64,000 nucleotides of DNA from Flavobacterium salmonis (GCF_903819435.1 NZ_CAIJDP010000067.1:1-64000), one strand, 5' to 3'; positions 25,089 to 34,910 are shown, counted from the first letter of the stretch. A program made the numbers and translations. Notes: a model not told the origin generated them from the letters alone.

Positions 25089-25916
25089 TTACGAAAACTT
25101 CACCGTAATGACATCACGATAATTCAACCCAAGTAAACTATTTGCAGAACCCACTTTTGAAGGATTACTTCTAAAAATAGCAATTTCCAAAAACCCGGCT
25201 TCATTAAAAATTGCCAGTTTTTCTCCTTCATAAGTCTTAATGGGGTATTTGTCTGATGTTGCAATAGCCGAATAATTTGGCAGAATGGTTTTTATGTTTT
25301 TGGGTTTCATTTCAATTTCGTAAGGACGCCCTCGTGAAACTTCCATGAATTGTTTCTTAGAAATATTGGTTACGACATTTCCAAAATGGTCGATATAAAT
25401 TACATATCCCTTTAGTGAATTTCCATCGGCAGAAATAATGGCCTGTAGTTCTGTTACCTCTTTAATCTCTGGAATTTCTTTTCCGATAACATTCAATAAT
25501 CCTCCTTTTGCAATATGACAGGCAACCTGAATAAAAATATCCAAATCGCTAAACTCACTTGGGAAACGATCATGTATATTGATTTCTACAATTTTCTGCG
25601 GGACAATTTTCTGCGTAAGCATGCTTAAAATTCCGTTATCAGCACAAATAAAGTAATGATCGTTCCATTGCATAGCAATATGCTGATTCTCTTTATTACG
25701 CTCAATATCGACTCCAATTAAGTGAACGGTTCCTTTTGGAAAACTTAAATACGACGCACTGATAACGTAACTTGCTTCGGCAGTATTGAATGGATCAATA
25801 TCATGAGAAATATCAATTATTTGAGCCTCTGAATATTCAGAAAGAATTTTACCCTTTAAAGAACCAACAAAGTGATCTTTCAAGCCATAATCGGTAGTAA
25901 GGGTAATTATTGACAT
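25089..25916 (-). CDS. SAM hydroxide adenosyltransferase (DUF62)
   Basis: This 275-residue protein belongs to the chlorinase/fluorinase-related family that cleaves S-adenosylmethionine to adenosine and methionine with water. It begins ITLTTDYGLKDHFVGSLKG, with conserved DISHDIDPFNTAEASYV, FICADNGILSML and a C-terminal beta domain containing GYVIYIDHFGNVVTNIS. There is no halogen-site evidence, so the hydrolase role is preferred. It is divergent from phoH, a neighbourhood typical of Flavobacterium. Confidence 0.88.
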   Translation of the reverse strand: MSIITLTTDYGLKDHFVGSLKGKILSEYSEAQIIDISHDIDPFNTAEASYVISASYLSFPKGTVHLIGVDIERNKENQHIAMQWNDHYFICADNGILSMLTQKIVPQKIVEINIHDRFPSEFSDLDIFIQVACHIAKGGLLNVIGKEIPEIKEVTELQAIISADGNSLKGYVIYIDHFGNVVTNISKKQFMEVSRGRPYEIEMKPKNIKTILPNYSAIATSDKYPIKTYEGEKLAIFNEAGFLEIAIFRSNPSKVGSANSLLGLNYRDVITVKFS

Positions 25917-26098
25917 CTTTTTGTTTATAACTATGATAGTATTTAAATCTAATTTTCATTAAATTTGAGAAATGCAAAGCTAATAATACTTAATGCAAAT
26001 TGAAAGAAGAAAAGACAAATTGCATTTAAAGATATAAACAAGACCCGACAGCCACCTATTTATAAAACAGATTTATTTTTAATTTAAAACTACCTCAT

Positions 26099-27049
26099 TT
26101 GAACGAAAGAATAATCGAGCTCATAGACATCGCTCCAAAAGACTTCTGGGGCGCTCAAGACACTCATCTTGAAATCATTAAAAAGTACTACCCAAAGCTT
26201 AAAATAGTAGCAAGAGGAACGACTTTGAAAGCATTTGGCGAAAAAGAAGTTTTAGATGAATTCGAAAAGAGATTTCAAAGGCTCATGCTCCATTTTACAC
26301 GATACAACAACATTGATGATAATGTAATTGAGCGCGTAATAATGAGTGATGGCCAGGATGAAAGAAAATCATTAGACCATGACAAAATACTGGTTCATGG
26401 AGTTGGCGGTAAGATTATAAAAGCCATGACACCAAACCAACAGTTGTTGGTGGATACCATTAAAAAAAATGATATGGTATTTGCAGTTGGTCCGGCCGGA
26501 ACGGGTAAAACCTATACAGGTGTAGCGATGGCCGTAAAAGCACTTAAAGAAAAAGAAGTAAAAAGGATCATACTTACCCGACCAGCGGTAGAAGCAGGAG
26601 AAAATCTTGGTTTTTTACCCGGCGATATGAAAGAAAAACTGGATCCATACATGCAGCCTCTTTATGATGCTTTGCGCGATATGCTGCCAAACGAAAAGCT
26701 TGAAGACTATATTTTAAAAGGAATTATTCAGATTGCACCGTTGGCCTTTATGCGTGGACGGACTTTAGATAATGCTTTTGTAATTCTGGACGAAGCGCAA
26801 AATACAACCCATTCACAAATGAAAATGTTTTTGACACGTATGGGTAAAAATGCAAAATTCATGATTACGGGAGATCCGGGACAGGTCGATTTGCCACGCA
26901 GAACTATTTCCGGTCTTAAAGAAGCTATCTTGGTTCTGAAAGATGTGGATGGAATTGGAATTATTTATCTTGATGATAAAGATATCGTACGTCACAGGTT
27001 AGTTAAAAAGGTAATTGACGCTTATAAACAAATAGAAAATCACGATTAA
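26099..27049 (+). CDS. phoH: PhoH-family ATPase
   Basis: This 316-residue PhoH-like protein has an N-terminal KH-like region (about 1-95), Walker A GPAGTGKT (131-138), Walker B VILDEAQNT (about 228-236) and MITGDPGQVDLPR. PhoH-like proteins are RNA-linked ATPases that often accompany YbeY-type RNA processing factors. The only good start is TTG at 26099, giving the family N-terminus NERIIELIDIAPKDFW. A strong terminator follows. Confidence 0.9.
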   Translation: MNERIIELIDIAPKDFWGAQDTHLEIIKKYYPKLKIVARGTTLKAFGEKEVLDEFEKRFQRLMLHFTRYNNIDDNVIERVIMSDGQDERKSLDHDKILVHGVGGKIIKAMTPNQQLLVDTIKKNDMVFAVGPAGTGKTYTGVAMAVKALKEKEVKRIILTRPAVEAGENLGFLPGDMKEKLDPYMQPLYDALRDMLPNEKLEDYILKGIIQIAPLAFMRGRTLDNAFVILDEAQNTTHSQMKMFLTRMGKNAKFMITGDPGQVDLPRRTISGLKEAILVLKDVDGIGIIYLDDKDIVRHRLVKKVIDAYKQIENHD

Positions 27050-27099
27050 CTTTTATAAAAATGTCAGATGTAAATCGTGAAAGTGTTTTGACATTTATT

Positions 27100-27148
27100 A
27101 ATATTCGTTTTATACTTATCTTTTATGGAAATGTATAAAACGAATATT
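27100..27148 (+). terminator. Long-stem terminator after phoH
   Basis: AATATTCGTTTTATAC (27100-27115) pairs perfectly with GTATAAAACGAATATT (27133-27148), a 16-bp stem with a 17-nt loop, followed by a T run. It is much longer than the other terminators in the window. Confidence 0.8.
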
Positions 27149-27179
27149 TTTTTTGAGAAAATTCTAAAATAGCAATTAA

Positions 27180-27666
27180 ATGAAAATTAGAACATTAGCT
27201 TTCTTAATCAATTATCTGTTTGATTTCATGTAGAAAATCAGAAATCCCAGTTAGTAAATTTGTCGGAACCTGGCATGATACAGAATATATTGTTCCGGGA
27301 AAATCAAGTATTATAATAAAGAAAGATAGTTCATTTTATTATAGAAGCGCAGGCTGTGATTGGAGAGTAAAATCTAAAGGTAATTGGAAAATAATTGGGG
27401 ATTCAATAGAGTTAAACAGTACAACCAGTGATACATGTTATAGAATGTTTCCATTTGTTGAATGTATTTCTTTTGGAAAATACAAAGGGAAAGATTTATT
27501 GACAATTCCAAACTGTAATCCTAAAGACGATGCTTCTTTTGCTATTTTCAATAAAGAAATGTTTTATATTAAAAATGATTCTTTAGTTTATAAATTAAAA
27601 GCCAGTTCTAATTGTCCTGATACTTTGAAAATAGCTTATGCAAGAACTCAAAAAATTAAAAGGTAA
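27180..27666 (+). pseudogene. Lipoprotein gene with frameshift in signal peptide
   Basis: ATG 27180 encodes MKIRTLAFLINYLFDFM and then stops at 27231-27233. The remaining 148-codon frame begins LISCRKSEIPVSKFVG, a lipobox with Cys. Removing one T from the TTT at about 27219-27222 joins both into an ideal lipoprotein start, MKIRTLAFLINYLLISCRKS. The rest, GTWHDTEYIVPGKSS onward, is a lipocalin-like beta-rich small domain with several Cys. It is either a real frameshift mutation, slippage-regulated, or a sequencing error. Translation from TTG 27220 would make a protein without a signal peptide. Confidence 0.75.
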
Positions 27667-27824
27667 GATTAACGACTAGAGTTTTAATCTATCAACATAA
27701 ATTTTAAGCAAATCGTTAAATTAATAATAAACTTTACCTCATTTCAGCCTTTCAAACATTTTAAACTTTGGACTTCCAGGCTTAAAGCAGTAAATTTGCA
27801 TCTCATAAATGTTTGATTATTAAT

Positions 27825-28655
27825 ATGACAAAACTTAAAAACATAAAAGTTGTTGTAAGTGACCTTGACGGAACCTTACTCAACCCTCAACACAGAATAT
27901 CTGATTATACCAAATCAATTTTTCAGGAACTTCACAATCAAAATTATCTTATCGTTGTTGCTACAGGCCGTCATCATCTTGATGCCATGGCAATTATTGA
28001 AACACTTGAAGTTCCGGTTTATCTGGTAAGTTCAAACGGAGCCAGAATTCATTCGCCTGAAAAAGAAGAACTTTTTTCGTTCAATTTAGATAGTGATATT
28101 GTTAAAGCAGCTTTAAATGTTGATATCGATCCTGAGATTACCGTCGTTTTATTTAAAGAAAATGTTTGGCAGACAAATAAAGTCAGCGAAAAACTAAATG
28201 CTTTTCAAGCCGAATTAAAATATCATCCTGAGTTGGTTGATTACAAAACCCTGGATGATTTTGGAGCCATTAAAATTTTCTTTTCTTGTGATGATCATGA
28301 AAAATTAGTAAAATTAAAAGATGCTATTCTCGTAAATTCATCAGAACATTTGCATCACGCCTTTAGCCTCCCAACTTGTCTGGAATTTATGGATAAGTCT
28401 ATTGATAAAGCCGTAGCGATTGAAAGAGTGCTCGAAAAAAAAAGTTTTACTTTAAAGGAAGCTATTTCTTTTGGTGATGGTTTTAACGATGTTCAAATGT
28501 TATCAGCGTCAGGAAAAGGTTTAATTATGGGAAATGCTCCTATATTATTAAAAGAAACCCTTCCAGATTTGGAAGTCATAAAAACCAATGCTGAAGACGG
28601 AGTCGCAAGATATATTGCTTCAAAAATACTAGACAAAGAACTTATAGGAGGTTAG
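27825..28655 (+). CDS. HAD-family (Cof-type) phosphatase
   Basis: This 276-residue Cof/HAD-IIB hydrolase has motif I VVVSDLDGTLLNP (nucleophile Asp), motif II in VYLVSSNGARIHSP, a C2 cap (about 85-185), Lys in SIDKAVAIERVL, and motif IV SFGDGFNDVQMLSASGKG. These enzymes dephosphorylate small sugar phosphates and cofactors such as FMN or pyridoxal phosphate; the substrate is not predictable. ATG 27825 is preferred over TTG 27813. A terminator follows. Confidence 0.88.
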   Translation: MTKLKNIKVVVSDLDGTLLNPQHRISDYTKSIFQELHNQNYLIVVATGRHHLDAMAIIETLEVPVYLVSSNGARIHSPEKEELFSFNLDSDIVKAALNVDIDPEITVVLFKENVWQTNKVSEKLNAFQAELKYHPELVDYKTLDDFGAIKIFFSCDDHEKLVKLKDAILVNSSEHLHHAFSLPTCLEFMDKSIDKAVAIERVLEKKSFTLKEAISFGDGFNDVQMLSASGKGLIMGNAPILLKETLPDLEVIKTNAEDGVARYIASKILDKELIGG

Positions 28656-28685
28656 TTTAAAATATAAGTTTTCATCAAAATACAG

Positions 28686-28712
28686 AATCCCTGAAATACT
28701 TATTCAGGGATT
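28686..28712 (+). terminator. Terminator after HAD gene
   Basis: AATCCCTGAA and TTCAGGGATT form a 10-bp stem followed by six T's, 31 bp after the stop codon. Confidence 0.8.
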
Positions 28713-28807
28713 TTTTTATTAAACTGATGTATTACAAAGAATTTCGCAAAAAAAAACATTTTTTAATACTTTCGTAATGTATTTTTGTTTTCTCAAAAAA
28801 TAATATA

Positions 28808-31156
28808 ATGACAAAAAATATTTTTATCCCTATCTTCTTATTTTTCCTGATTTCTGGACAAAGCCAAAAACTGAAATTGGAAGAAATAATGAAAGGCGAG
28901 TCTTTTATTGGAAACCAACCAACAAACGGACGTTGGTCATTGGATGGTAAAAAAGTTTATTTTGAATGGAATCCTAAAGATGAATTGGGAGCCAGTACAT
29001 ACTTTTGGCAAAAAGGTATGACAAAGCCAGAAATTGTTACTCCTAAAGAAGCTGCTTTTTCTCAACTTGATTTTAAAACCAAACCTGGCTCAGATATCGT
29101 TTATTACCTTGATAAAGGATCTTTGTATTCCTATTCTATTCATTCAAAATCAATTAAAAAATTAATTCAACAATCTGTTCCAATATCTAATTTACAGTTA
29201 GGATCTCAGGCAGGAATATTGTTTTTTGAACAAAAAGACAATCTTTTTAAATACAACACCAAAGAAGGAACCCTTTTGCAAATTACAAATTTGAATAAAG
29301 GCAATAAAAAAGAAACAAAACCTGAAAAAGAATCTTTTTTAAGTACACAGCAAAAAGAACTGTTTCAGTTTATAAGAGATGCAGCAGCTAAAAAGGAATG
29401 GAATCTTGCTAAAGAAAAAACTCTTAAGTCGGATTTTGCAAAAGAATACTTTTATGGTAAAGATAATTTATATAGCCTGCAGATTAATCCAAACGGAAAC
29501 TTTGCTACTTTCATTTTAATTGAAAACTCAGAAACCAAACAAGAAAAAATGGAGGTCTTTATAACTTCTGACGGTTATAATCAAACACCGGAAACAAAAG
29601 AAAAAGTTTCAACCAATAATTTTGTAAAAAACAGATTTGCTATTTATTCTGTCGCAAAAGATTCCGTTTATTATGTGAATTTTTCAAGTTTAAGTCATAT
29701 TCAGGATACTCCAATGTATTATGAATCGTATACTAAATTAAAAAACAAACCAAAAGAAGATAAATTAATTGTTGCCCAGTCTCCCGTTTATAATCAGGAT
29801 GGATCGCTGGCTGTAGTTGAGATTAGAAGCCAGGATAATAAAGACAGATGGCTAGTGAATTTAAACTTAGATAAAGGAACTTTTGAAGAGATCGAATATC
29901 AGCATGACGAAGCATGGATTGCCGGTCCGGGGATTCCATCCTATTCCTTTTCTTCAGGCATGTTGGATTTTTTAGCAGATAATGAAACCATTTATTTTCA
30001 ATCTGAAGTTACTGGATATTCTCATTTATACACTTATAATTTAAAAACCAAAAAGAAAACACAATTAACAAAAGGTAATTGGGAAGTACGGAATGTAACT
30101 TTATCAAAAGATAAAAAAACATTTTATCTAACAACAAATACAACACATCCGGGAAACAGAAACTTCTATAAATTAGCTCTTGCTGATGGTTTGTTACAGC
30201 CAATTTTGACAAAAGATGGTGCAAATGAGGTAGTAGTTTCTCCAGACGAAAAGTCACTTTTAGTTCGTTATTCGTCTAAAAACATACCCTGGGATTTTTA
30301 CATTGCCGACAATAAAAAGAATACCAGTTTACATCAAATTTCTTCTTCAATCTCTGAGGATTTTAAAAAGTATCAATGGAGAGAGCCGGAAATTATTACA
30401 TTTAAAGCACAGGACGGAACTCCGGTCAACGCAAGATTATATACTCCTAAAGCAGAAATTGCCAATAAAGCGGCTATCATTTTCGTTCATGGTGCAGGTT
30501 ATCTTCAAAATGCGCATAATTTCTGGAGCAATTATTACAGAGAATATATGTTCCATAATCTGTTAACCGATTTGGGGTACACCGTTTTGGATATTGATTA
30601 TCGCGGAAGTGACGGTTACGGACGTGATTTCAGAACCGGAATTTACCGTTTTATGGGAGGAAAAGACTTATCAGATCATATTGACGGTAAAAAATATTTG
30701 GTAGAAAAATACGGTATTGACACTAACAGAGTAGGAATTTATGGAGGATCATATGGTGGCTTTATTACGTTAATGGGAATGCTTACAACACCTGGTGAAT
30801 TTGTTTCGGGAGCTGCATTACGTTCAGTGACAGACTGGGCACATTATAATCACGGATATACCAGTAATATTTTAAACTTCCCAGAAACGGATCCTGAAGC
30901 GTATAAAAAAAGTTCTCCTATTTATTATGCAGACAATTTAAAAGGTAATTTAGTAATGCTTCACGGAATGGTGGATGATAACGTAGAATATAAAGACATC
31001 GTTCGTTTGTCTCAACGTTTTATTGAATTGGAGAAAAAGAATTGGAGCCTTGCTTCTTTCCCGGTTGAAGCACACGGATTCAAAGAAACATATTCGTGGA
31101 TTGATGAATACAGCAGAATCTTAAATTTATTTAATTCGACACTTTTGAAAAAATAG
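28808..31156 (+). CDS. S9-family (prolyl oligopeptidase-type) peptidase
   Basis: This 782-residue secreted peptidase has a signal peptide (MTKNIFIPIFLFFLISGQSQ). A DPP-IV-type beta-propeller region follows (about 40-510). The alpha/beta-hydrolase domain (about 525-780) shows the nucleophile Ser648 in GIYGGSYGGF, Asp in HGMVDDNVEYKD and His in EAHGFKETYSW. Such enzymes release peptides from proline-containing substrates in the periplasm or outside the cell. It is a single gene with its own promoter region. Confidence 0.9.
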   Translation: MTKNIFIPIFLFFLISGQSQKLKLEEIMKGESFIGNQPTNGRWSLDGKKVYFEWNPKDELGASTYFWQKGMTKPEIVTPKEAAFSQLDFKTKPGSDIVYYLDKGSLYSYSIHSKSIKKLIQQSVPISNLQLGSQAGILFFEQKDNLFKYNTKEGTLLQITNLNKGNKKETKPEKESFLSTQQKELFQFIRDAAAKKEWNLAKEKTLKSDFAKEYFYGKDNLYSLQINPNGNFATFILIENSETKQEKMEVFITSDGYNQTPETKEKVSTNNFVKNRFAIYSVAKDSVYYVNFSSLSHIQDTPMYYESYTKLKNKPKEDKLIVAQSPVYNQDGSLAVVEIRSQDNKDRWLVNLNLDKGTFEEIEYQHDEAWIAGPGIPSYSFSSGMLDFLADNETIYFQSEVTGYSHLYTYNLKTKKKTQLTKGNWEVRNVTLSKDKKTFYLTTNTTHPGNRNFYKLALADGLLQPILTKDGANEVVVSPDEKSLLVRYSSKNIPWDFYIADNKKNTSLHQISSSISEDFKKYQWREPEIITFKAQDGTPVNARLYTPKAEIANKAAIIFVHGAGYLQNAHNFWSNYYREYMFHNLLTDLGYTVLDIDYRGSDGYGRDFRTGIYRFMGGKDLSDHIDGKKYLVEKYGIDTNRVGIYGGSYGGFITLMGMLTTPGEFVSGAALRSVTDWAHYNHGYTSNILNFPETDPEAYKKSSPIYYADNLKGNLVMLHGMVDDNVEYKDIVRLSQRFIELEKKNWSLASFPVEAHGFKETYSWIDEYSRILNLFNSTLLKK

Positions 31157-31299
31157 GTTGGTAGTTGATCGTTTGGATTGCAATGCAGTTGACCTAAAAA
31201 CTATCAACCATTAACAATAAACTATCAACAAATAAACATTTGTTTGCTCTTTTAAATAGTTTTAAATTTGCATTTATAAAAACAACACAACTAAGGATA

Positions 31300-32256
31300 A
31301 TGAGCAATACAATCACAACTACAAATTTCAATTTCCCGAATCAAAAATCAGTTTATCGCGGAAAAGTTAGAGAAGTTTATAATATTAACGACGAACTTTT
31401 GGTGATGGTTGCAACCGACAGACTTTCGGCTTTTGATGTGGTTTTGCCAAAGGGAATTCCATACAAAGGACAAATACTAAATCAGATTGCCACAAAATTC
31501 ATGGAATTGACGGAAGATATTGTTCCAAATTGGCTGATTGCAACTCCGGATCCAAACGTTGCTGTTGGACATTTGTGTGAGCCATTTAAAGTTGAAATGG
31601 TAATTCGCGGCTATCTTTCAGGACATGCTGCTCGTGAATACGCTGCAGGTAAAAGACAAATTTGTGGCGTAACAATGCCAGAAGGTTTAAAAGAAAATGA
31701 TAAATTTCCTGAACCAATTATAACACCAACTACAAAAGCAGATAATGGTTCTCATGATGAAGATATTTCTCGCGAAGCTATTTTATCAAATGGAATTGTT
31801 ACAGAAGAGGATTATATTGTTTTAGAGAAATTTACCCGTGATTTATTTCAAAGAGGAACTGAAATTGCTGCAGATCGTGGTTTAATTTTGGTTGACACCA
31901 AATACGAATTCGGAAAAACAAAAGAAGGTGTAATTGTGCTTATTGATGAAATTCACACACCGGATTCATCTCGTTATTTTTATGCTGACGGATACCAGGA
32001 AAGACAAGATAAAGGAGAAGAGCAAAAACAATTATCAAAAGAGTTTGTACGCCGCTGGTTGATAGAAAATGGTTTTCAAGGACAGGAAGGGCAGCAAATA
32101 CCTGAAATGACAGATGCTTACATTGAATCAGTTTCTGAAAGATATATTGAATTATATGAGAATATTTTAGGTGAGAAATTTGTAAAAGCTGATATTGATA
32201 ATATTGACCAACGTATTGATAAAAACGTATTAGATTACCTTACTGCTAAAGAGTAA
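31300..32256 (+). CDS. purC: Phosphoribosylaminoimidazole-succinocarboxamide synthase
   Basis: This 318-residue enzyme of purine synthesis joins CAIR and aspartate using ATP to form SAICAR. Motifs are [57 protein letters not shown] and [12 protein letters not shown]. It is the longer, eukaryote-like form with a C-terminal extension (about 240-318). ATG 31300 is chosen over 31240 because the added residues do not fit the family. Confidence 0.95.
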   Translation: MSNTITTTNFNFPNQKSVYRGKVREVYNINDELLVMVATDRLSAFDVVLPKGIPYKGQILNQIATKFMELTEDIVPNWLIATPDPNVAVGHLCEPFKVEMVIRGYLSGHAAREYAAGKRQICGVTMPEGLKENDKFPEPIITPTTKADNGSHDEDISREAILSNGIVTEEDYIVLEKFTRDLFQRGTEIAADRGLILVDTKYEFGKTKEGVIVLIDEIHTPDSSRYFYADGYQERQDKGEEQKQLSKEFVRRWLIENGFQGQEGQQIPEMTDAYIESVSERYIELYENILGEKFVKADIDNIDQRIDKNVLDYLTAKE

Positions 32257-32285
32257 TTTTAGGGTTTAAACTAACTATTTAAACC

Positions 32286-33425
32286 ATGAACATTATTACT
32301 AATAAAAAAAATGCCTTGCTGTTCGTATTTATGACAGCAGGGCATTTTCTTTTTGCTCAGATTGATAAAAAGGCGACAGAAGAGACTCGAAATTTATATC
32401 ATAATCTTAAAACCATTGCAAAAGAGCATATTCTTTTTGGACATCAGCATGCTTTGGAATACGGACATGGGTGGTCAGGCGAAACTAACAAATCAGATGT
32501 AAAATCAGTTACAGGCTCCCATCCTGCTGTTATTGGAATTGATTTTAGTGATTTTTCAGGACAATCAAATGAGAGAATTGAAAATGCGAAAGAAATTTTA
32601 AGGCAAAATGTTGTGGACACTTATAAACGTGGCGGGATTACCACTGTTGCCTGGCATTTTAATAATCCGGTATCTGAAGGAGGTTTTTATTGGAAAGACG
32701 GAATCTCGACTGCTTCAATTTCCTTAATTAAACCGGAAGGCTCCCATCACGAACAGTATAAAGAAATTTTAAAAATAATTGCTGATTTTGCCCATTCTGT
32801 AAAAGCAAAAGACGGTAAACTTGCTCCCATGATTTTTAGACCTTACCATGAATTTGACGGGGATTGGTTTTGGTGGGGGAAAAAATATACCTCTCGTGAA
32901 GATTTTATTGCAGTCTGGCAATTTACGGTTTCGTATTTAAGAGATACTTTGGATGTTCATAATTTCATTTATGCTTTTTCACCCGATAACCGATTTAACT
33001 GTGAAGAAGAATATTTGGAACGATACCCGGGAGATGATTTTGTAGATTTGTTTGGAATGGATGATTATGGCGATTTTGGACGTGACGGCAAATACGATCT
33101 TGAGGCTGCAAAAAAGAAATTGAAAATAATCTCAGACGTCGCAATCCAAAAGAAAAAACTGGCCGCTTTTACCGAAACAGGTTTAGAATCAATTCCAAAT
33201 GCAACATGGTGGACTGATACTTTATTAAAAACATTACAATCTGAGAAGTTAGAACTGGCTTACGTTTTGGTCTGGAGAAACGATGCTGTGAGCCCAACAC
33301 ATTACTACGCTCCTTTTCCCGGACAAATAAGCGTTCCTGATTTTCTACAGTTTTACAAAGACCCTTACACTCTGTTTGAAAAAGATTTAAAGAATGTTTA
33401 TCGCGGGAGTTTTAAACTGAGATAA
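32286..33425 (+). CDS. Glycoside hydrolase family 26 (beta-mannanase-type)
   Basis: This 379-residue secreted enzyme has a signal peptide ending at about residue 25 (FVFMTAGHFLFAQ). The GH26 barrel shows general acid Glu189 in RPYHEFDGDWFWWGK and nucleophile Glu297 in AAFTETGLES. It likely cuts beta-mannans or related glycans in the periplasm. There is no lipobox, carbohydrate-binding module or SusC/D neighbour, so it is not in an obvious polysaccharide-utilisation locus. It sits 29 bp after purC but is functionally unrelated. Confidence 0.9.
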   Translation: MNIITNKKNALLFVFMTAGHFLFAQIDKKATEETRNLYHNLKTIAKEHILFGHQHALEYGHGWSGETNKSDVKSVTGSHPAVIGIDFSDFSGQSNERIENAKEILRQNVVDTYKRGGITTVAWHFNNPVSEGGFYWKDGISTASISLIKPEGSHHEQYKEILKIIADFAHSVKAKDGKLAPMIFRPYHEFDGDWFWWGKKYTSREDFIAVWQFTVSYLRDTLDVHNFIYAFSPDNRFNCEEEYLERYPGDDFVDLFGMDDYGDFGRDGKYDLEAAKKKLKIISDVAIQKKKLAAFTETGLESIPNATWWTDTLLKTLQSEKLELAYVLVWRNDAVSPTHYYAPFPGQISVPDFLQFYKDPYTLFEKDLKNVYRGSFKLR

Positions 33426-33483
33426 TTTTTAGCCGCAGATTAAATCAATTAATATGATTTAGAATCTGATCTGTGGCTAAAAA
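33426..33483. terminator. Bidirectional terminator between GH26 and SRPBCC genes
   Basis: TTTTTAGCCGCAGAT and ATCTGTGGCTAAAAA arms pair over 15 bp with one mismatch, with T's and A's outside, serving both convergent genes. Confidence 0.7.
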
Positions 33484-33484
33484 T

Positions 33485-34025
33485 TTAGTTTTCCATTTTC
33501 GTTTTCAAATTTACAAGTCCTTTTTGCAGATCATTACCAATCATTTTATCCATTTTCATCATTGGAAGCATAATATTTATTGGATAGGGTATCACAACCA
33601 CTGATTACCCATTTTACTTTAGTCTGATTACCAGAAACAGTTTCGGTTGACATAAATGCGCCGGCAGTATCCTCCATTGGTTTCTTAAAACGCAGTGCAA
33701 AATCTATTCGTTTCCCTTCGATAATTTTTGTTACCTCCTGTTCGCCAACACCAACATCCTTTACATCGCTTTCCCATGCCGAAATGGCTCCAACTGTTCC
33801 GTCTGTTCCTCTATAAGTTAATTTCATTTTCGGATCAATTTTAGACCAGACACTAAATTCGTTTTGATTTTTAAAATATCTGATATAATTAAAAACCGAA
33901 TCAGCTGGTCTATTAATCGTAATTTCTTTTGTAACAGCATATTCTCTTGGCATAAAATAGGCTGTAATTAATACTATTGATACAATTAAAATAAGCGCAA
34001 TTAAAATTCTTTTGATAATGAACAT
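33485..34025 (-). pseudogene. SRPBCC-family protein with C-terminal frameshift
   Basis: The frame starting at 34025 encodes one N-terminal membrane helix (about 4-27), a START/SRPBCC domain (EITINRPADSVFNYI, then WSKIDPKMKLTYRGTDGTVG), then an abnormal tail GCDTLSNKYYASNDENG. The expected family C-terminus, PYPINIMLPMMKMDKMIGND and QKGLVNLKTKMEN, is intact in the adjacent frame up to a stop at 33485. Deleting one T in GGTTGTG at about 33594-33600 restores SGVIPYPINIM. It is therefore a +1 frameshift or an assembly error. Confidence 0.85.
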
Positions 34026-34271
34026 GGCTTTGTAATTTAATGTAGTTAATAAAGTATTTATTAGTTTGAAGAATAGTAAAGTTAAAAAAGAAAAAATTAA
34101 GATTTACACTATCTGTTTTTTTGATAAGATTTTTTTCATTTTTTTTAATTATAACTGTAACATATTGGTTTATTCATCGTCTATATAGGAGAGATGTAAT
34201 TTAACATTTTTAAAAAGTGTACAAGGGCAACTTATTAAATAAATGTTAAGAATTAGTTAAAACATAGTACC

Positions 34272-34306
34272 TTGTAATGCATAATACAAAAATTAGATTA
34301 CCTTTA
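34272..34306 (+). promoter_or_regulatory. Candidate promoter of the ankyrin gene
   Basis: TTG (34272-34274) and TACCTTTA (34299-34306), seven of eight bases of TAnnTTTG, are 24 bp apart, slightly wide. The start codon lies 52 bp downstream. An imperfect dyad, AGTACCTTGTAATGCATAAT, overlaps the -33 element and may be an operator. Confidence 0.4.
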
Positions 34307-34357
34307 CATCAGAATTAAAAATCATCATCATTAATCAATCAACAAACAACAATCGTT

Positions 34358-34741
34358 ATGAAAAAATCAATCGTTTACTTAGGAGTAGCTTTAGTAGCTT
34401 TTACAAATGTTTCTTTAGCTTCAAATTTCAAGTCTTTTAATAAAGACAAAAAAGTTATAACTTCGGCTTATGATGCTTCACCACTAAATGTGGCAATTTT
34501 AAAAGGTGATCTTCAAATCGTTTTGAAGTTTATTGAATACGGAGCTGATGTAAATCAAATTTCAGAAGATATGACTCCGTTAATGACAGCTGCACGTTAC
34601 AACAAAGTTGAAATCATTAAAATCTTATTGGCACAGGGAGCAAAACCTGGCGTTAAAAATGAAAAAGGATTTACCGCTTTAAAATATGCACAATTATCTA
34701 ATGCTGCAGAAGCAGTTGCTATTTTGAAAGATATGAAATAA
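34358..34741 (+). CDS. Exported ankyrin-repeat protein
   Basis: This 127-residue protein has a signal peptide (MKKSIVYLGVALVAFTNVSLA) and three ankyrin-type units. Unit 1 is SPLNVAILKGDLQIVLKFIE with YGADVNQISED; unit 2 is MTPLMTAARYNKVEIIKILL with AQGAKPGVKNE; unit 3 is the partial GFTALKYAQLSNAAEAVAIL. Periplasmic ankyrin proteins are protein-binding scaffolds; a heme-catalase partner is known in some bacteria but not seen here. A good terminator follows. Confidence 0.85.
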   Translation: MKKSIVYLGVALVAFTNVSLASNFKSFNKDKKVITSAYDASPLNVAILKGDLQIVLKFIEYGADVNQISEDMTPLMTAARYNKVEIIKILLAQGAKPGVKNEKGFTALKYAQLSNAAEAVAILKDMK

Positions 34742-34782
34742 AAAAATCTCTAAAAATTTATAAGAGTTTGAGTTAGTAATTG

Positions 34783-34811
34783 AAACGACCTTCCTGAGTA
34801 GAAGGTCGTTT
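34783..34811 (+). terminator. Terminator after ankyrin gene
   Basis: AAACGACCTTC and GAAGGTCGTTT form a perfect 11-bp stem with a 7-nt loop and trailing T's. Confidence 0.85.
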
Positions 34812-34827
34812 TTATTTTTAGGTCTTT

Positions 34828-34910
34828 TTAGCCCCGATGGGACTGGCATCCTTTTATGGCGGGGTTCGCCATAAAAGATATAAGGGACAGCGGGATCAGC
34901 TTCTGAAAAT
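34828..34910 (+). repeat. Dispersed palindromic repeat, copy 2
   Basis: AGCCCCGATGGGACTGGCAT leads into a perfect 10-bp stem CTTTTATGGC/GCCATAAAAG (34851-34860, 34868-34877), then ACAGCGGGATCAGCT. It shares the stem-then-AGCGGGAT layout with 20185-20241. No coding potential is seen; the rest up to 35008 is plain AT-rich spacer. Confidence 0.55.
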
